A DNA stretch of 12,043 bases from Candidatus Kaiserbacteria bacterium (GCA_007116405.1 SKIN01000041.1:1-12043); one strand, 5' to 3'. Shown: positions 1 through 5,976, counted from the stretch's first letter. Numbers and translations: made by a program. Notes: generated from the sequence alone by a model not told the origin.

Positions 1-88
1 TGACGCCGGGCACCTTGCGGAACGCTTCCTCAACTCCCCAAAAACACCCCGCCGCGAATGTTGCTGTCTCGTACAAATCTTTGTTCAT
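1..88 (-). CDS. msrA: Peptide methionine (S)-S-oxide reductase MsrA, N-terminal fragment (runs off left edge)
   Basis: Only the first 29 codons are in the window. They read MNKDLYETATFAAGCFWGVE and continue with an EAFRKVPGV segment. The GCFWG motif with catalytic Cys15, followed by a VEEAF..VPGV stretch, is the hallmark of MsrA, which reduces methionine-S-sulfoxide in oxidised proteins using thioredoxin-type electron donors. The ATG is at 86-88 on the minus strand. There is no Shine-Dalgarno; an extended -10 (TGG then TATACT) ends 6 bases before the ATG, so the mRNA may be leaderless. A strong terminator lies just upstream and separates it from the sigma cassette. The C-terminal half, with any resolving cysteines or an MsrB fusion, lies outside the window. 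Confidence 0.93.
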   Translation of the reverse strand, partial: MNKDLYETATFAAGCFWGVEEAFRKVPGV

Positions 89-94
89 GGGAAT

Positions 95-103
95 AGTATA
101 CCA
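95..103 (-). promoter_or_regulatory. Extended -10 promoter of msrA, placed for a leaderless transcript
   Basis: On the minus strand TGG (103-101) runs directly into TATACT (100-95), a 5/6 match to the sigma70 -10 with the extended TGn element. Six bases (ATTCCC) separate it from the msrA ATG, so transcription should start at or within a base or two of the ATG. At 17-base spacing the -35 position (TTACTG) is poor, which fits an extended -10 promoter. The TG element overlaps the edge of the upstream terminator repeat. Confidence 0.6.
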
Positions 104-139
104 TACAAAAAACCGCTCAGTAAAGCGGTTTTTTGTATG
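102..139 (-). terminator. Rho-independent terminator ending the sigma-factor cassette
   Basis: A perfect 16-base inverted repeat (arms 102-117 and 124-139) flanks a 6-base loop (118-123). The core stem is ACCGCT/AGCGGT, with an A-tract on one side and a T-tract on the other, so it can end transcripts in either direction. On the minus strand it lies 17 bases after the stop of the secreted-protein gene and just before msrA, as expected for the end of that operon. Confidence 0.88.
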
Positions 140-155
140 AGTATGGTGCTTTCAA

Positions 156-461
156 TTATTGTGCCCAAGCGCCTCGATGTGCGCCATCAAGGGCACCGCG
201 TCGCTCACCCATGCCACCACCACGTCGCTCACCCTTGCCTACGCCATTGCCACCACGGTATCCAGTGCCATCTTGCGCCTGTACCTTTGCTTGCAATTTA
301 ACTTGCTCTCCAGTGCACTCTGTCGGCCTCTCCCCCATGCCACCACGGTACCCGGTGCCATTATCTGCGGAAGCGATGGTCGCGAAAAGGAGTCCCGCGC
401 CGAGTATCGTTGCTGTTGCTACGATACCGATGGTCTTTGTACTATATGCTGCTGTATTCAT
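156..461 (-). CDS. Small secreted Gly/Arg-rich repeat protein
   Basis: A 101-residue protein that I do not recognise. Residues 9-32 form a clear Sec signal peptide: Lys9, a hydrophobic IGIVATATILGAGLLFATIA core, and an A-S-A cleavage site before Asp33. The mature part of about 69 residues is rich in Gly and Arg and carries a repeated DGTGYRGG-type unit (DNGTGYRGGMGER and DQ-like QDGTGYRGGNG), then GERRGGGMGERRG. Between the repeats lies a charged stretch with the only cysteine (TECTGEQVKLQAKVQAQ). The start at 461 is chosen because it puts the signal peptide at the N-terminus; the frame stays open to 533, but that would add 24 residues overlapping the upstream gene. It is the last gene of a cassette that begins with an ECF-type sigma factor, so it may be a product made in an envelope response. 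The function is unknown. Confidence 0.72.
   Translation of the reverse strand: MNTAAYSTKTIGIVATATILGAGLLFATIASADNGTGYRGGMGERPTECTGEQVKLQAKVQAQDGTGYRGGNGVGKGERRGGGMGERRGALDGAHRGAWAQ
199..361. repeat. Short imperfect direct repeats inside the secreted-protein gene
   Basis: Two repeat pairs underlie the protein repeats. The first is CGTCGCTCACCCWTGCCW at 199-216 and 223-240, with a period of 24 bases (8 codons, the GERRGGGM unit). The second is TGCCACCACGGTA plus flanking bases at 248-271 and 338-361, 22 of 24 identical, 90 bases (30 codons) apart and encoding the TGYRGG units. All spacings are multiples of three, so the repeats expanded within a coding frame. Confidence 0.75.
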
Positions 462-504
462 GTTTTGATCGTTGTTACTTGCTAATGTGTACTGTACGAC
501 CGGT

Positions 505-1326
505 CTACTCATTAGTACGCATTTCCACCTCATATTCTTTCATCTGTTGCATCATTCTCCTGCCCTGCACCGGTGTACGTTCTTGCATTCTCCCTCCCCG
601 ACCGGAAAATGGACGTATCTCAAGCGCATCAAACACGATGTGCTCCATGTCGTTCGCCACATCTGTAGCAACGGCACCAACCACACGCACTTCTGCGCCA
701 CGAACAAGGATACCGAATGGGCGTGCAACGGTTGTGTTCAATATGCGAACCACGATCACATCACCTGAGACAGCTTGTAGCGTAAAGGTGTCCTCCTCCG
801 TCTCAAGTACCGTTCCCGCTAATACACCTGAGTCCAGATCCATCCATCGACTGTGGTGAAACCCGGTGAGTGGTTGATAGAACGGCGCTTCTGCAAGTAA
901 GTAGCTGTCAACCTTTGCCCCGAATCCCATGCCATAGAGCACAGAGCCAAAAAGCACACTCATCGCTACAGCCCCGAGAACAAGCCATTTAGAGTTGTAG
1001 CGATACCCGCGTCTTGTCTCCCGAAACGCATGGACCGAATAGAAGAGTGCCACACCGAGTATAGCCAACCAGACCCATGGAAGTGCCTCAAACACCGCCG
1101 ACCACAGCGAGGGCGTGGTGTGCTGTTCGGCAAAACGATGTACATCTATGAGGTATATGGTCAGTGCCGTAGCCAAGCTCCCCAATGCCAATGCGAGCAA
1201 GGCTGAGATGCGGATAGCCCACTCATGTAAGAGAAAGTGCCACACGGGGCGGGGCTTGAGCGCGTCTCGCTCTATGCGCTCTAACACGCTATCGCGCAGG
1301 GAATGTTCTTCAGGAGTGTTGTTCAT
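505..1326 (-). CDS. Three-pass membrane protein with extracytoplasmic beta-rich domain; candidate anti-sigma factor
   Basis: A 273-residue protein. A charged N-terminal cytoplasmic segment of about 36 residues (EEHSLRDSVLERIERDALKPRPVWHF) precedes three hydrophobic helices at about 38-60, 78-100 and 114-134. Residues 135-240 look beta-rich: GVLAGTVLETEEDTFTLQAV, then VIVVRILNTTV and GAEVRVVGAVA. This pattern recalls OB-like DUF5666-type domains. The tail (240-273) is Arg/Met/Gly-rich. The start at 1326 is preferred because it overlaps the sigma-factor stop by 17 bases (1310-1326) and yields a clean N-terminus; the frame is open upstream to 1422, inside the sigma gene. Translational coupling to the sigma gene and the short cytoplasmic head suggest a membrane anti-sigma or regulator, but no canonical zinc-binding anti-sigma motif (HxxxCxxC) is present. 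The role is inferred. Confidence 0.75.
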   Translation of the reverse strand: MNNTPEEHSLRDSVLERIERDALKPRPVWHFLLHEWAIRISALLALALGSLATALTIYLIDVHRFAEQHTTPSLWSAVFEALPWVWLAILGVALFYSVHAFRETRRGYRYNSKWLVLGAVAMSVLFGSVLYGMGFGAKVDSYLLAEAPFYQPLTGFHHSRWMDLDSGVLAGTVLETEEDTFTLQAVSGDVIVVRILNTTVARPFGILVRGAEVRVVGAVATDVANDMEHIVFDALEIRPFSGRGGRMQERTPVQGRRMMQQMKEYEVEMRTNE

Positions 1327-1888
1327 GGTGAGTATATGTATCACTAAACATCTTCTTTGCTCTGTGGACAAGTGTTGCCACTGTGCCTCCGGGTACCGCG
1401 AGGATGTCACCCATCTCTTCATACGAACGACCTTCCAAAAAGCGCAACACGAGTACCGAACGATACTTCTCTGGCATTACTGCGAGCGCTCGGTGCACGG
1501 CATCCTTGGAATAGTGTTGTTGGGTAGAGAGCAAGGAGTCCTGCATACTCGACGCGAAGGTGCGCAGGTCATCCTCGCCAAGGTCAATGGTCTCGGGCCG
1601 TGCCTTCTTTTTACGCAACCATGATACGGCTTCGTTGTGTGCGATACGGTATATCCACGAAGAAAAAGACATTGAGGTGTCGAAGCTTCTCATGTTTACA
1701 TAGGCCTTGATGAATATCTCTTGGAGGACATCATCCGCGTCACTTCCCAAGCCGGGCATCAGTCGCTTGAGATACCGCCTAAGTCGTGATTCGTATCGTT
1801 CGATGAGGTACCCAAAGACCTCACGCTCCTCACCGGAGCGTTCAAGCAACGCTTCATCTGACATTTCTTGGTATTCAAGCACGCTCAT
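1310..1888 (-). CDS. ECF-type sigma-70 family RNA polymerase sigma factor
   Basis: A 192-residue protein with the two conserved sigma domains. Region 2 spans about 25-95: an RYESRLRRYLKRL helix, the core-binding DADDVLQEIFIKAYVNM, then FSSWIYRIAHNEAVSWLRKKK. Region 4 spans about 133-182: MPEKYRSVLVLRFLEGRSYEEMGDILAVPGGTVATLVHRAKK, a helix-turn-helix for -35 recognition. The recognition-helix start reads GTVATLVHRAKK where most ECF factors have GTVKSRLxRAR. Regions 1 and 3 are absent, as is normal for ECF factors. It is the first gene of the cassette and overlaps the membrane-protein gene, the usual layout of a sigma/anti-sigma pair. It probably acts in a signal-dependent envelope or stress response. 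No convincing promoter was found in the 50 bases before the ATG, only a weak TACTAAT-like element. Confidence 0.92.
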   Translation of the reverse strand: MSVLEYQEMSDEALLERSGEEREVFGYLIERYESRLRRYLKRLMPGLGSDADDVLQEIFIKAYVNMRSFDTSMSFSSWIYRIAHNEAVSWLRKKKARPETIDLGEDDLRTFASSMQDSLLSTQQHYSKDAVHRALAVMPEKYRSVLVLRFLEGRSYEEMGDILAVPGGTVATLVHRAKKMFSDTYTHHEQHS

Positions 1889-1938
1889 CCGGTAGGTATT
1901 AGTACGCTAGAAACCCCGATATTCTTTCGAACTGGTAT

Positions 1939-2343
1939 TTACTTTTTCTTCAGGAGATCGCGTATCTCAGTAAGCAACTCCTCTTCCTTGGACGGTTTGG
2001 GTGGTTTCTTTGGCTCCTCCTCTTTCTTGCGTTGCAGCGTATTCATAGCCTTGATGACCATGAAGATTGCGAACGCCACGATGGTGAAGGTGATGATGGA
2101 GTTGATGAACATGCCGTATCCGAGCGTGACAGCGGGACTCGCGTCAGTCGCTTCTCGTAGCGTGATAGCAAGGTCGCTGAAGTCAACACCTCCGGTCAAC
2201 ACCCCAACGATGGGCATGATAATGTGGTCTACGAGGGATGAGACTATCTTCCCAAACGCCGCTCCAATGACGACCGCGACCGCGAGGTCTATGACGTTGC
2301 CCCGCATCGCGAAGGTCCTGAACTCCTCGAGTAATCCTTTCAT
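1939..2343 (-). CDS. mscL: Large-conductance mechanosensitive channel MscL
   Basis: A 134-residue protein, the usual MscL length. The conserved N-terminus reads EEFRTFAMRGNVIDLAVAVVIG and continues with AAFGKIVSSLVDHIIMPIVG; this is the amphipathic S1 helix plus pore-lining TM1 (about 14-44). TM2 is at about 74-98 (GMFINSIITFTIVAFAIFMVIKAMN). The C-terminus has a charged linker (KKEEEPKKPPKPSKEEE) and the final cytoplasmic bundle helix (ELLTEIRDLLKKK). It opens under membrane tension to release solutes during hypo-osmotic shock. The frame is open to 2373, but the start at 2343 matches the family and lies 11 bases after the YibE/F stop. The two genes are therefore almost certainly one transcript. 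No Shine-Dalgarno is visible. Confidence 0.95.
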   Translation of the reverse strand: MKGLLEEFRTFAMRGNVIDLAVAVVIGAAFGKIVSSLVDHIIMPIVGVLTGGVDFSDLAITLREATDASPAVTLGYGMFINSIITFTIVAFAIFMVIKAMNTLQRKKEEEPKKPPKPSKEEELLTEIRDLLKKK

Positions 2344-2354
2344 GTGTGTATGTG

Positions 2355-3524
2355 TTAGTGAATATGTCCGCACCCTGATACTACGCCTGAGTCACCTTTT
2401 TCGCCACTCTTTGCGTCCGCAGTGCCTCGTGGCAAGAACCGTGCCGCAAGGTAGGTCACGATGGGCACCGCAAGCACGATTCCGATAGAACCGACGATCG
2501 TTCGGACCATCTCCGTCGCAAAACTCTCCATGTTAAGTATCATCGAGCCACTCGCCCCCGTATGTTCAAGCATCAGGTACATCACGAGCACAAGTGGAAG
2601 TGACACGCCCACGTAGGCAAGTGCGAGTGTGTTCACGACCGCGCCGACATGTTCACGCCCGACCCTCATACCGCGCAGGAATATCTTGCGCCTTGATTCG
2701 GACGGATTATTTTGCAACAGCTCCCTGACCACCGCCATCTGTGTTATTGCGATGTCATCGAGTACGCCTATGGCTCCAATGATGATGCCACCGATGAGCA
2801 GAGCGATGAGGTCGAGCGTGCCCCCCGTGTTGAAATTCAAGGTAACACTCTCGCCACTGGTGAAGCCCGATAGACTCGCCCACGACACTGACCACGTGGC
2901 CACGAGAAGCGTCACCGCTATCGCTATCATGGTGCCGCCAAACGCGATGAGTGATTCCCTGTTCGGTCCGTGTGTAATGAATATTACCCCCGCAAGTATG
3001 GCCCCCGAAACAAGGAAGCTCGCGAGCAATGGGTTCCATCCACCCAAGAGTCCCGGAACCAGGAGGTAGAACAGCACGAACAGTGAAGCACCAAGAGAGA
3101 ATAACGCCCGAAGACCGTACCACCCTCCAAATGATACGACCGCGAGCACAAATATGAAAAAGAGAACGGCGAGTCTAGTGCGCCTATCGACATCCTGCAC
3201 CGAATACATCTCGTGTCCATCAAGGTACGTGTACTCGATGAGAAAGAAACGTTGACCCGGCCTCAATTCGAGGAAGTCATTCTCGACCGTGACGACGGTG
3301 CCCTTCTTGGGGCCCTCGAGGATCTCCGCCTGCACGGTCTGATACGTGTGTTCCGTGTTGGTGCCAGGGATGAGCCGTACCTCCGCGTCGGATACGCTCA
3401 CCACCTTTGCACGCACTACCGAAGACACGTCATCATGTATTGGCTGTGCGAGTGCGGTTGCGGAAGGCACGAGAGTGAGTGCAAACAAGATCATCCCGCA
3501 GAATTTCATTGTGTCATATGTCAT
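2355..3524 (-). CDS. YibE/F-family multi-pass membrane protein
   Basis: A 389-residue protein. A signal sequence (about 1-26, ending ATALA) leads to an extracytoplasmic domain (about 30-110) with the VVRAKVVSV..YQTVQAEILEGPKKGTVVTV pattern of YibE. Seven membrane helices follow, at about 118-138, 140-160, 166-185, 192-212, 237-262, 294-318 and 338-362, including the conserved GAIGVLDDIAITQ stretch (250-262) of YibE/F. The biochemical role of the family is not well defined; it is often annotated as a possible permease. The protein ends in GCGHIH (Cys385, His387, His389), a potential metal-binding tail. The start at 3524 fits a leaderless transcript, since a TACACT -10 ends 7 bases upstream; an in-frame ATG at 3509 is an alternative. 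It precedes mscL and is divergent from a ZIP transporter. Confidence 0.88.
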   Translation of the reverse strand: MTYDTMKFCGMILFALTLVPSATALAQPIHDDVSSVVRAKVVSVSDAEVRLIPGTNTEHTYQTVQAEILEGPKKGTVVTVENDFLELRPGQRFFLIEYTYLDGHEMYSVQDVDRRTRLAVLFFIFVLAVVSFGGWYGLRALFSLGASLFVLFYLLVPGLLGGWNPLLASFLVSGAILAGVIFITHGPNRESLIAFGGTMIAIAVTLLVATWSVSWASLSGFTSGESVTLNFNTGGTLDLIALLIGGIIIGAIGVLDDIAITQMAVVRELLQNNPSESRRKIFLRGMRVGREHVGAVVNTLALAYVGVSLPLVLVMYLMLEHTGASGSMILNMESFATEMVRTIVGSIGIVLAVPIVTYLAARFLPRGTADAKSGEKGDSGVVSGCGHIH

Positions 3525-3531
3525 AGATGTC

Positions 3532-3561
3532 AGTGTACCAAACGTGGCATCAAGAATACAA
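3532..3561 (-). promoter_or_regulatory. Promoter of the YibE/F-mscL operon, leaderless geometry
   Basis: On the minus strand TTGTAT (3561-3556) is separated by 18 bases from TACACT (3537-3532), which is preceded by an extended TGG. Only 7 bases lie between the -10 and the ATG at 3524, so transcription should begin at or next to the start codon. Confidence 0.62.
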
Positions 3562-3581
3562 ACATGCCGTTGCTACGGACT

Positions 3582-3596
3582 TGCATCCACGATGCA
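3582..3596. promoter_or_regulatory. Candidate operator 1, TGCA-N7-TGCA palindrome
   Basis: TGCATCCACGATGCA is a perfect 6-base inverted repeat with a 3-base centre. It lies in the divergent YibE/F-ZIP intergenic region and shares its TGCA-N7-TGCA form with a second site centred 37 bases away. The size and symmetry suit a dimeric repressor. No regulator gene is nearby in the window. Confidence 0.5.
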
Positions 3597-3617
3597 TACA
3601 TCGTACTATTGCTCTTA

Positions 3618-3646
3618 TTGCAAACAATTTGCATTTATTCTATCTA
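3618..3646 (+). promoter_or_regulatory. Possible promoter of the ZIP transporter gene
   Basis: TTGCAA (3618-3623) and TATCTA (3641-3646) are spaced 17 bases apart in an AT-rich stretch just before the ATG at 3651. The -10 match is weak. TATTCT at 3636-3641 is an alternative that would place the start site about 2-3 bases before the ATG. Either choice implies a very short leader. Confidence 0.35.
3619..3633. promoter_or_regulatory. Candidate operator 2, TGCA-N7-TGCA palindrome
   Basis: TGCAAACAATTTGCA again has perfect 6-base arms around a 3-base centre. It overlaps the best -35-like element (TTGCAA, 3618-3623) of the ZIP transporter gene, where a bound repressor would block transcription. 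A regulator specific for zinc, manganese or iron is plausible by context, but neither regulator nor ligand can be named from the sequence. Confidence 0.52.
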
Positions 3647-3650
3647 TCAT

Positions 3651-4502
3651 ATGATCCCGTATATCCTTGCCGCAGCGTTCGTTATCATGCTCGCCTCCCT
3701 CGCGGGAGCCGTGTTCGCTTGGAGAGTGCTCGGTGAATGGCTATCCTCCCGACTCCGCTACCTTATTGCACTCGCGGCAGGTGTCTTTACGGTCGTCGTG
3801 TTTGATCTCATGACAGAAGTAGTGGCGCACGAGGGCCTCTCATATAGCGTAATAGCGGCATTCCTGCTCGGCGGCATCGTCCTCGAGGTCATCACTCGCC
3901 TCCTCCCCAAAGGAACGCACCACCACCACGGCCCACACCATCACAAGCATTCCGGTCTCGACGCGCGCCGCATGCTCATCGGAGACGGAGTGCACAATGT
4001 GCACGACGGCATCATCCTTGTGCCGGCATTCATGGTATCCCCCGTCGTAGGATTCGGCACCGCCATCGGTATACTGCTGCACGAATTGGTGCAGGAGGTG
4101 TCAGAGTTCTTTGTTCTGAGGGAAGCCGGGTATTCTGTGCGCAAGGCGCTTCTCCTCAACTTCCTGGTGTCAACTACTATTCTCATTGGCGTCGCGCTCG
4201 CGGTGGTGCTGGTCACCATTGAGTCGCTCGTGTACCCACTCATCGCCTTCTCTGCCGGTGGTTTTCTCTACATAGTCCTCAGAGACCTTCTGCCTAGCAT
4301 CATTCGTCATGCTCGCGAGGAGCATCAGGCCGTGCGCGACACACTCCTCTTCTTTGTTGGCGCGAGTCTCATGGCGCTTATCTCAGTGGCAGTGCCTCAC
4401 GCTCATCATCATGAAAACGAACACCACAACGAATTTCTCCTGCCCGAGGGCTTTGAGCTGGTGCTCGATCATGCCGCAGACGAACGTGATACACCTGCGT
4501 AA
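3651..4502 (+). CDS. ZIP-family divalent metal transporter
   Basis: A 283-residue membrane protein. The first helices (about 3-25, 34-56, 63-83) are followed by a cytoplasmic His-rich loop (89-100, HHHHGPHHHKH). The metal-site helix GDGVHNVHDG comes next, with His115, Asn116 and Asp119 of the ZIP HNxxDG motif, then HELVQE (144-149), which corresponds to the second ZIP motif HExPQE with Val in place of the usual Pro. Helices follow at about 168-190, 195-212 and 231-249, and then a second His-rich segment (250-259). It probably imports Zn2+, Fe2+ or Mn2+. The start at 3651 matches the family's N-terminus; the frame is open upstream to 3213, but that stretch is antisense to YibE/F and not ZIP-like. 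The gene is convergent with the Fno-like gene, with a 14-base gap and no obvious terminator. Confidence 0.92.
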   Translation: MIPYILAAAFVIMLASLAGAVFAWRVLGEWLSSRLRYLIALAAGVFTVVVFDLMTEVVAHEGLSYSVIAAFLLGGIVLEVITRLLPKGTHHHHGPHHHKHSGLDARRMLIGDGVHNVHDGIILVPAFMVSPVVGFGTAIGILLHELVQEVSEFFVLREAGYSVRKALLLNFLVSTTILIGVALAVVLVTIESLVYPLIAFSAGGFLYIVLRDLLPSIIRHAREEHQAVRDTLLFFVGASLMALISVAVPHAHHHENEHHNEFLLPEGFELVLDHAADERDTPA

Positions 4503-4516
4503 GCGGCTGCGCGGAG

Positions 4517-5185
4517 CTAGTCTTGTTTCAGTAGTTTGAATGCAACGCCCCACTCACTGCGGAGAAAGCCGGGGATGCACAACAACATGGTCAACGGCTC
4601 GATGGCACGAGCCGCTTTCATGCTCCCCATGTCCTCTACGTGCCAGCCGAATGACGTGAGTGTCTCTGCCACTTCCCTGCGTGCGCCCTCGTCATTTCCG
4701 CATATCGGCATTGTGGGAATGCTGGCAAAATCAGGTGATATCATGTGACGATGACTGACCGTATTCCACGCTTTGACGACGTGCGCCTCCGGTGCCGCAG
4801 CTTGGATACGTTCTCCCAGTGACTCATTAAGTGTCGTAAAGTAACGGAGCACACCATCCTCCGGGTCTGCGTCGGATATCGGGTTCGTGACATCAATAAC
4901 GGTCTTTCCCGCGAGTTCCTCGGCAAGGTCACCTGCGACACCCTCGGCCGCACTTCCCTTCACCGCGATGATGATCAATTCTCCCCATGCTGCAACCTCA
5001 CGAAAGGTGCCTGCGGCAACATCCTTACCCATGACGACATCGAGCTCTGCGGCATGTGTGCCGTCACGGCTTCCCACCATGACGTCGTAGTTGTCTATCA
5101 TGAATCCTGTGGCAAGTGAACGTCCCACGTCACCAGCCCCTATGATGCCAATTTTTTTCATATCATTTGAAATGTCACTGTTCAT
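4517..5185 (-). CDS. NAD(P)-binding oxidoreductase of the F420-dependent NADP reductase (Fno/NpdG) type
   Basis: A 222-residue Rossmann protein. The dinucleotide motif IGIIGAGDVGRSLATG (12-27, GxGxxG) is followed by VGSRD (37-41), the GSR turn that usually reads the NADP 2'-phosphate. Later landmarks are LIIIAVKG (70-77), VIDVTNP (96-102) and VVKAWNTV (136-143), all in the order found in Fno-like enzymes. The family moves hydride between NADP(H) and a flavin-type cofactor or another small acceptor. F420 use cannot be assumed, because no F420 biosynthesis gene is visible. The ATG at 5185 overlaps the nuclease stop as ATGA, so the two genes are translationally coupled. Met9 (5161) is the start that aligns best with family N-termini and remains possible. 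Confidence 0.85.
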   Translation of the reverse strand: MNSDISNDMKKIGIIGAGDVGRSLATGFMIDNYDVMVGSRDGTHAAELDVVMGKDVAAGTFREVAAWGELIIIAVKGSAAEGVAGDLAEELAGKTVIDVTNPISDADPEDGVLRYFTTLNESLGERIQAAAPEAHVVKAWNTVSHRHMISPDFASIPTMPICGNDEGARREVAETLTSFGWHVEDMGSMKAARAIEPLTMLLCIPGFLRSEWGVAFKLLKQD

Positions 5186-5937
5186 TGCTCTACCGCACAG
5201 CGCGCCTCGTGGTACGTACAGTAGTCACACTGCGATGATGCGTCGGGTATCGTATCGCTCACGAGCATATCGCGCGCACGCACGAGCGCGTCGTCGACCC
5301 ACGCATCGTCACCCTCGTACGCTATCAGTGTAACATCGAATTCCAGCTTCGCGTCGAATGCCTCTTTGTCCGTAATGCCATTGCAGTACACAAAATACCC
5401 TGTATTTGAAACGGCGTAGCCTCTCCGGCGCAACAGCCATTGGTATATCTCCATTTGCCGCTTGTATCCGCCATGCCACTCTTTGTCCAACGCCTCGATA
5501 CGACCGGCTTTTGCTGTTGATTTGTAATCGACGACCACGTATTCACCTTCGCCGTTGACCCACAAGTCATCAATAGCTCCAAACACAAGAAAACCGGTTG
5601 GCTCATGATGATACTGCACGCCCGTGAAATTGTGGCGCCACTCGTCGAGGTCGTCGTGCGCTACGGGTACACAATCGATGCCGTAGTGCTGTTGGAGCGG
5701 ATGCGCGGACCCCGCGGCACGGTGCGTGTCAAACTCCTTCTTTAGCAAGGTATCCACCGCACTGTTGAGGTTAAAGGGGAACCCTGGCGGCCTTCCCACT
5801 CCAAGCCGCCGGTCGAGGTAAAAGCACCGAGGGCATTCGAGCGACAATTCGAGTTTGCTTCGTGACAATTTGAACGGGGTTGCACTGCCGGGTTCGTAGA
5901 GCCCTCGTGTCCTGCGTCCATTGTAGTACTCTGACAT
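5182..5937 (-). CDS. PD-(D/E)XK nuclease-domain protein, Cas4/AddB-like with cysteine cluster
   Basis: A 251-residue protein. FKLSRSKLELSLECPRCFY (22-40) is the opening motif of RecB-type nuclease domains, in which an S/T-x-L-xxxxxCPxxF helix carries the first iron-sulfur cysteine (Cys35, with Cys38 nearby). The active site follows: GAIDDLW (Asp123), VVVDYKS (Asp137 and Lys139, the D-x-K pair) and YKRQMEIYQWLL (Gln161). The C-terminal CDYCTYHEARC (Cys237, Cys240, Cys247) would complete a 4Fe-4S site as in Cas4 and AddB. No helicase domain and no CRISPR array or other cas gene is present, so it is a stand-alone nuclease, perhaps for DNA repair or recombination. The start at 5937 is supported by a promoter 6 bases upstream. 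It overlaps the Fno-like gene by 4 bases. Confidence 0.86.
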   Translation of the reverse strand: MSEYYNGRRTRGLYEPGSATPFKLSRSKLELSLECPRCFYLDRRLGVGRPPGFPFNLNSAVDTLLKKEFDTHRAAGSAHPLQQHYGIDCVPVAHDDLDEWRHNFTGVQYHHEPTGFLVFGAIDDLWVNGEGEYVVVDYKSTAKAGRIEALDKEWHGGYKRQMEIYQWLLRRRGYAVSNTGYFVYCNGITDKEAFDAKLEFDVTLIAYEGDDAWVDDALVRARDMLVSDTIPDASSQCDYCTYHEARCAVEQ

Positions 5938-5943
5938 ACTAGT

Positions 5944-5971
5944 ATCGTACTCTTTGTGTCTAGATTGTCGA
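5944..5971 (-). promoter_or_regulatory. Promoter of the nuclease/Fno-like gene pair, leaderless geometry
   Basis: On the minus strand TCGACA (5971-5966, 5/6 of the -35 consensus) and TACGAT (5949-5944, 4/6 of the -10) are spaced 16 bases apart. Six bases lie between the -10 and the ATG at 5937. It sits in the 39-base gap after the S41 protease gene and would let the pair be transcribed independently of that gene. Confidence 0.5.
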
Positions 5972-5976
5972 CACCC

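Noticed and set aside
462..533. Longer start for the secreted protein
   Set aside because: It would bury the signal peptide inside the chain and overlap the end of the upstream gene; the Met at 461 gives a standard signal peptide.
410..859. Plus-strand ORFs opposite the sigma cassette
   Set aside because: They have low-complexity or unlikely composition, no recognisable motifs, and are mirror frames of well-supported minus-strand genes.
3213..3650. In-frame N-terminal extension of the ZIP transporter (about 146 residues, Cys-rich)
   Set aside because: It is antisense to the YibE/F coding region and its promoter, has no ZIP-like features, and the AT-rich stretch before 3651 looks intergenic.
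4503..4516. Terminator between the convergent ZIP and Fno-like genes
   Set aside because: The 14-base gap is GC-rich but has no stable stem with a T-run on either strand.
5182..5937. Cas4 as part of a CRISPR-Cas locus
   Set aside because: No repeat-spacer array and no other cas gene occur in the window; the family is also common outside CRISPR systems.
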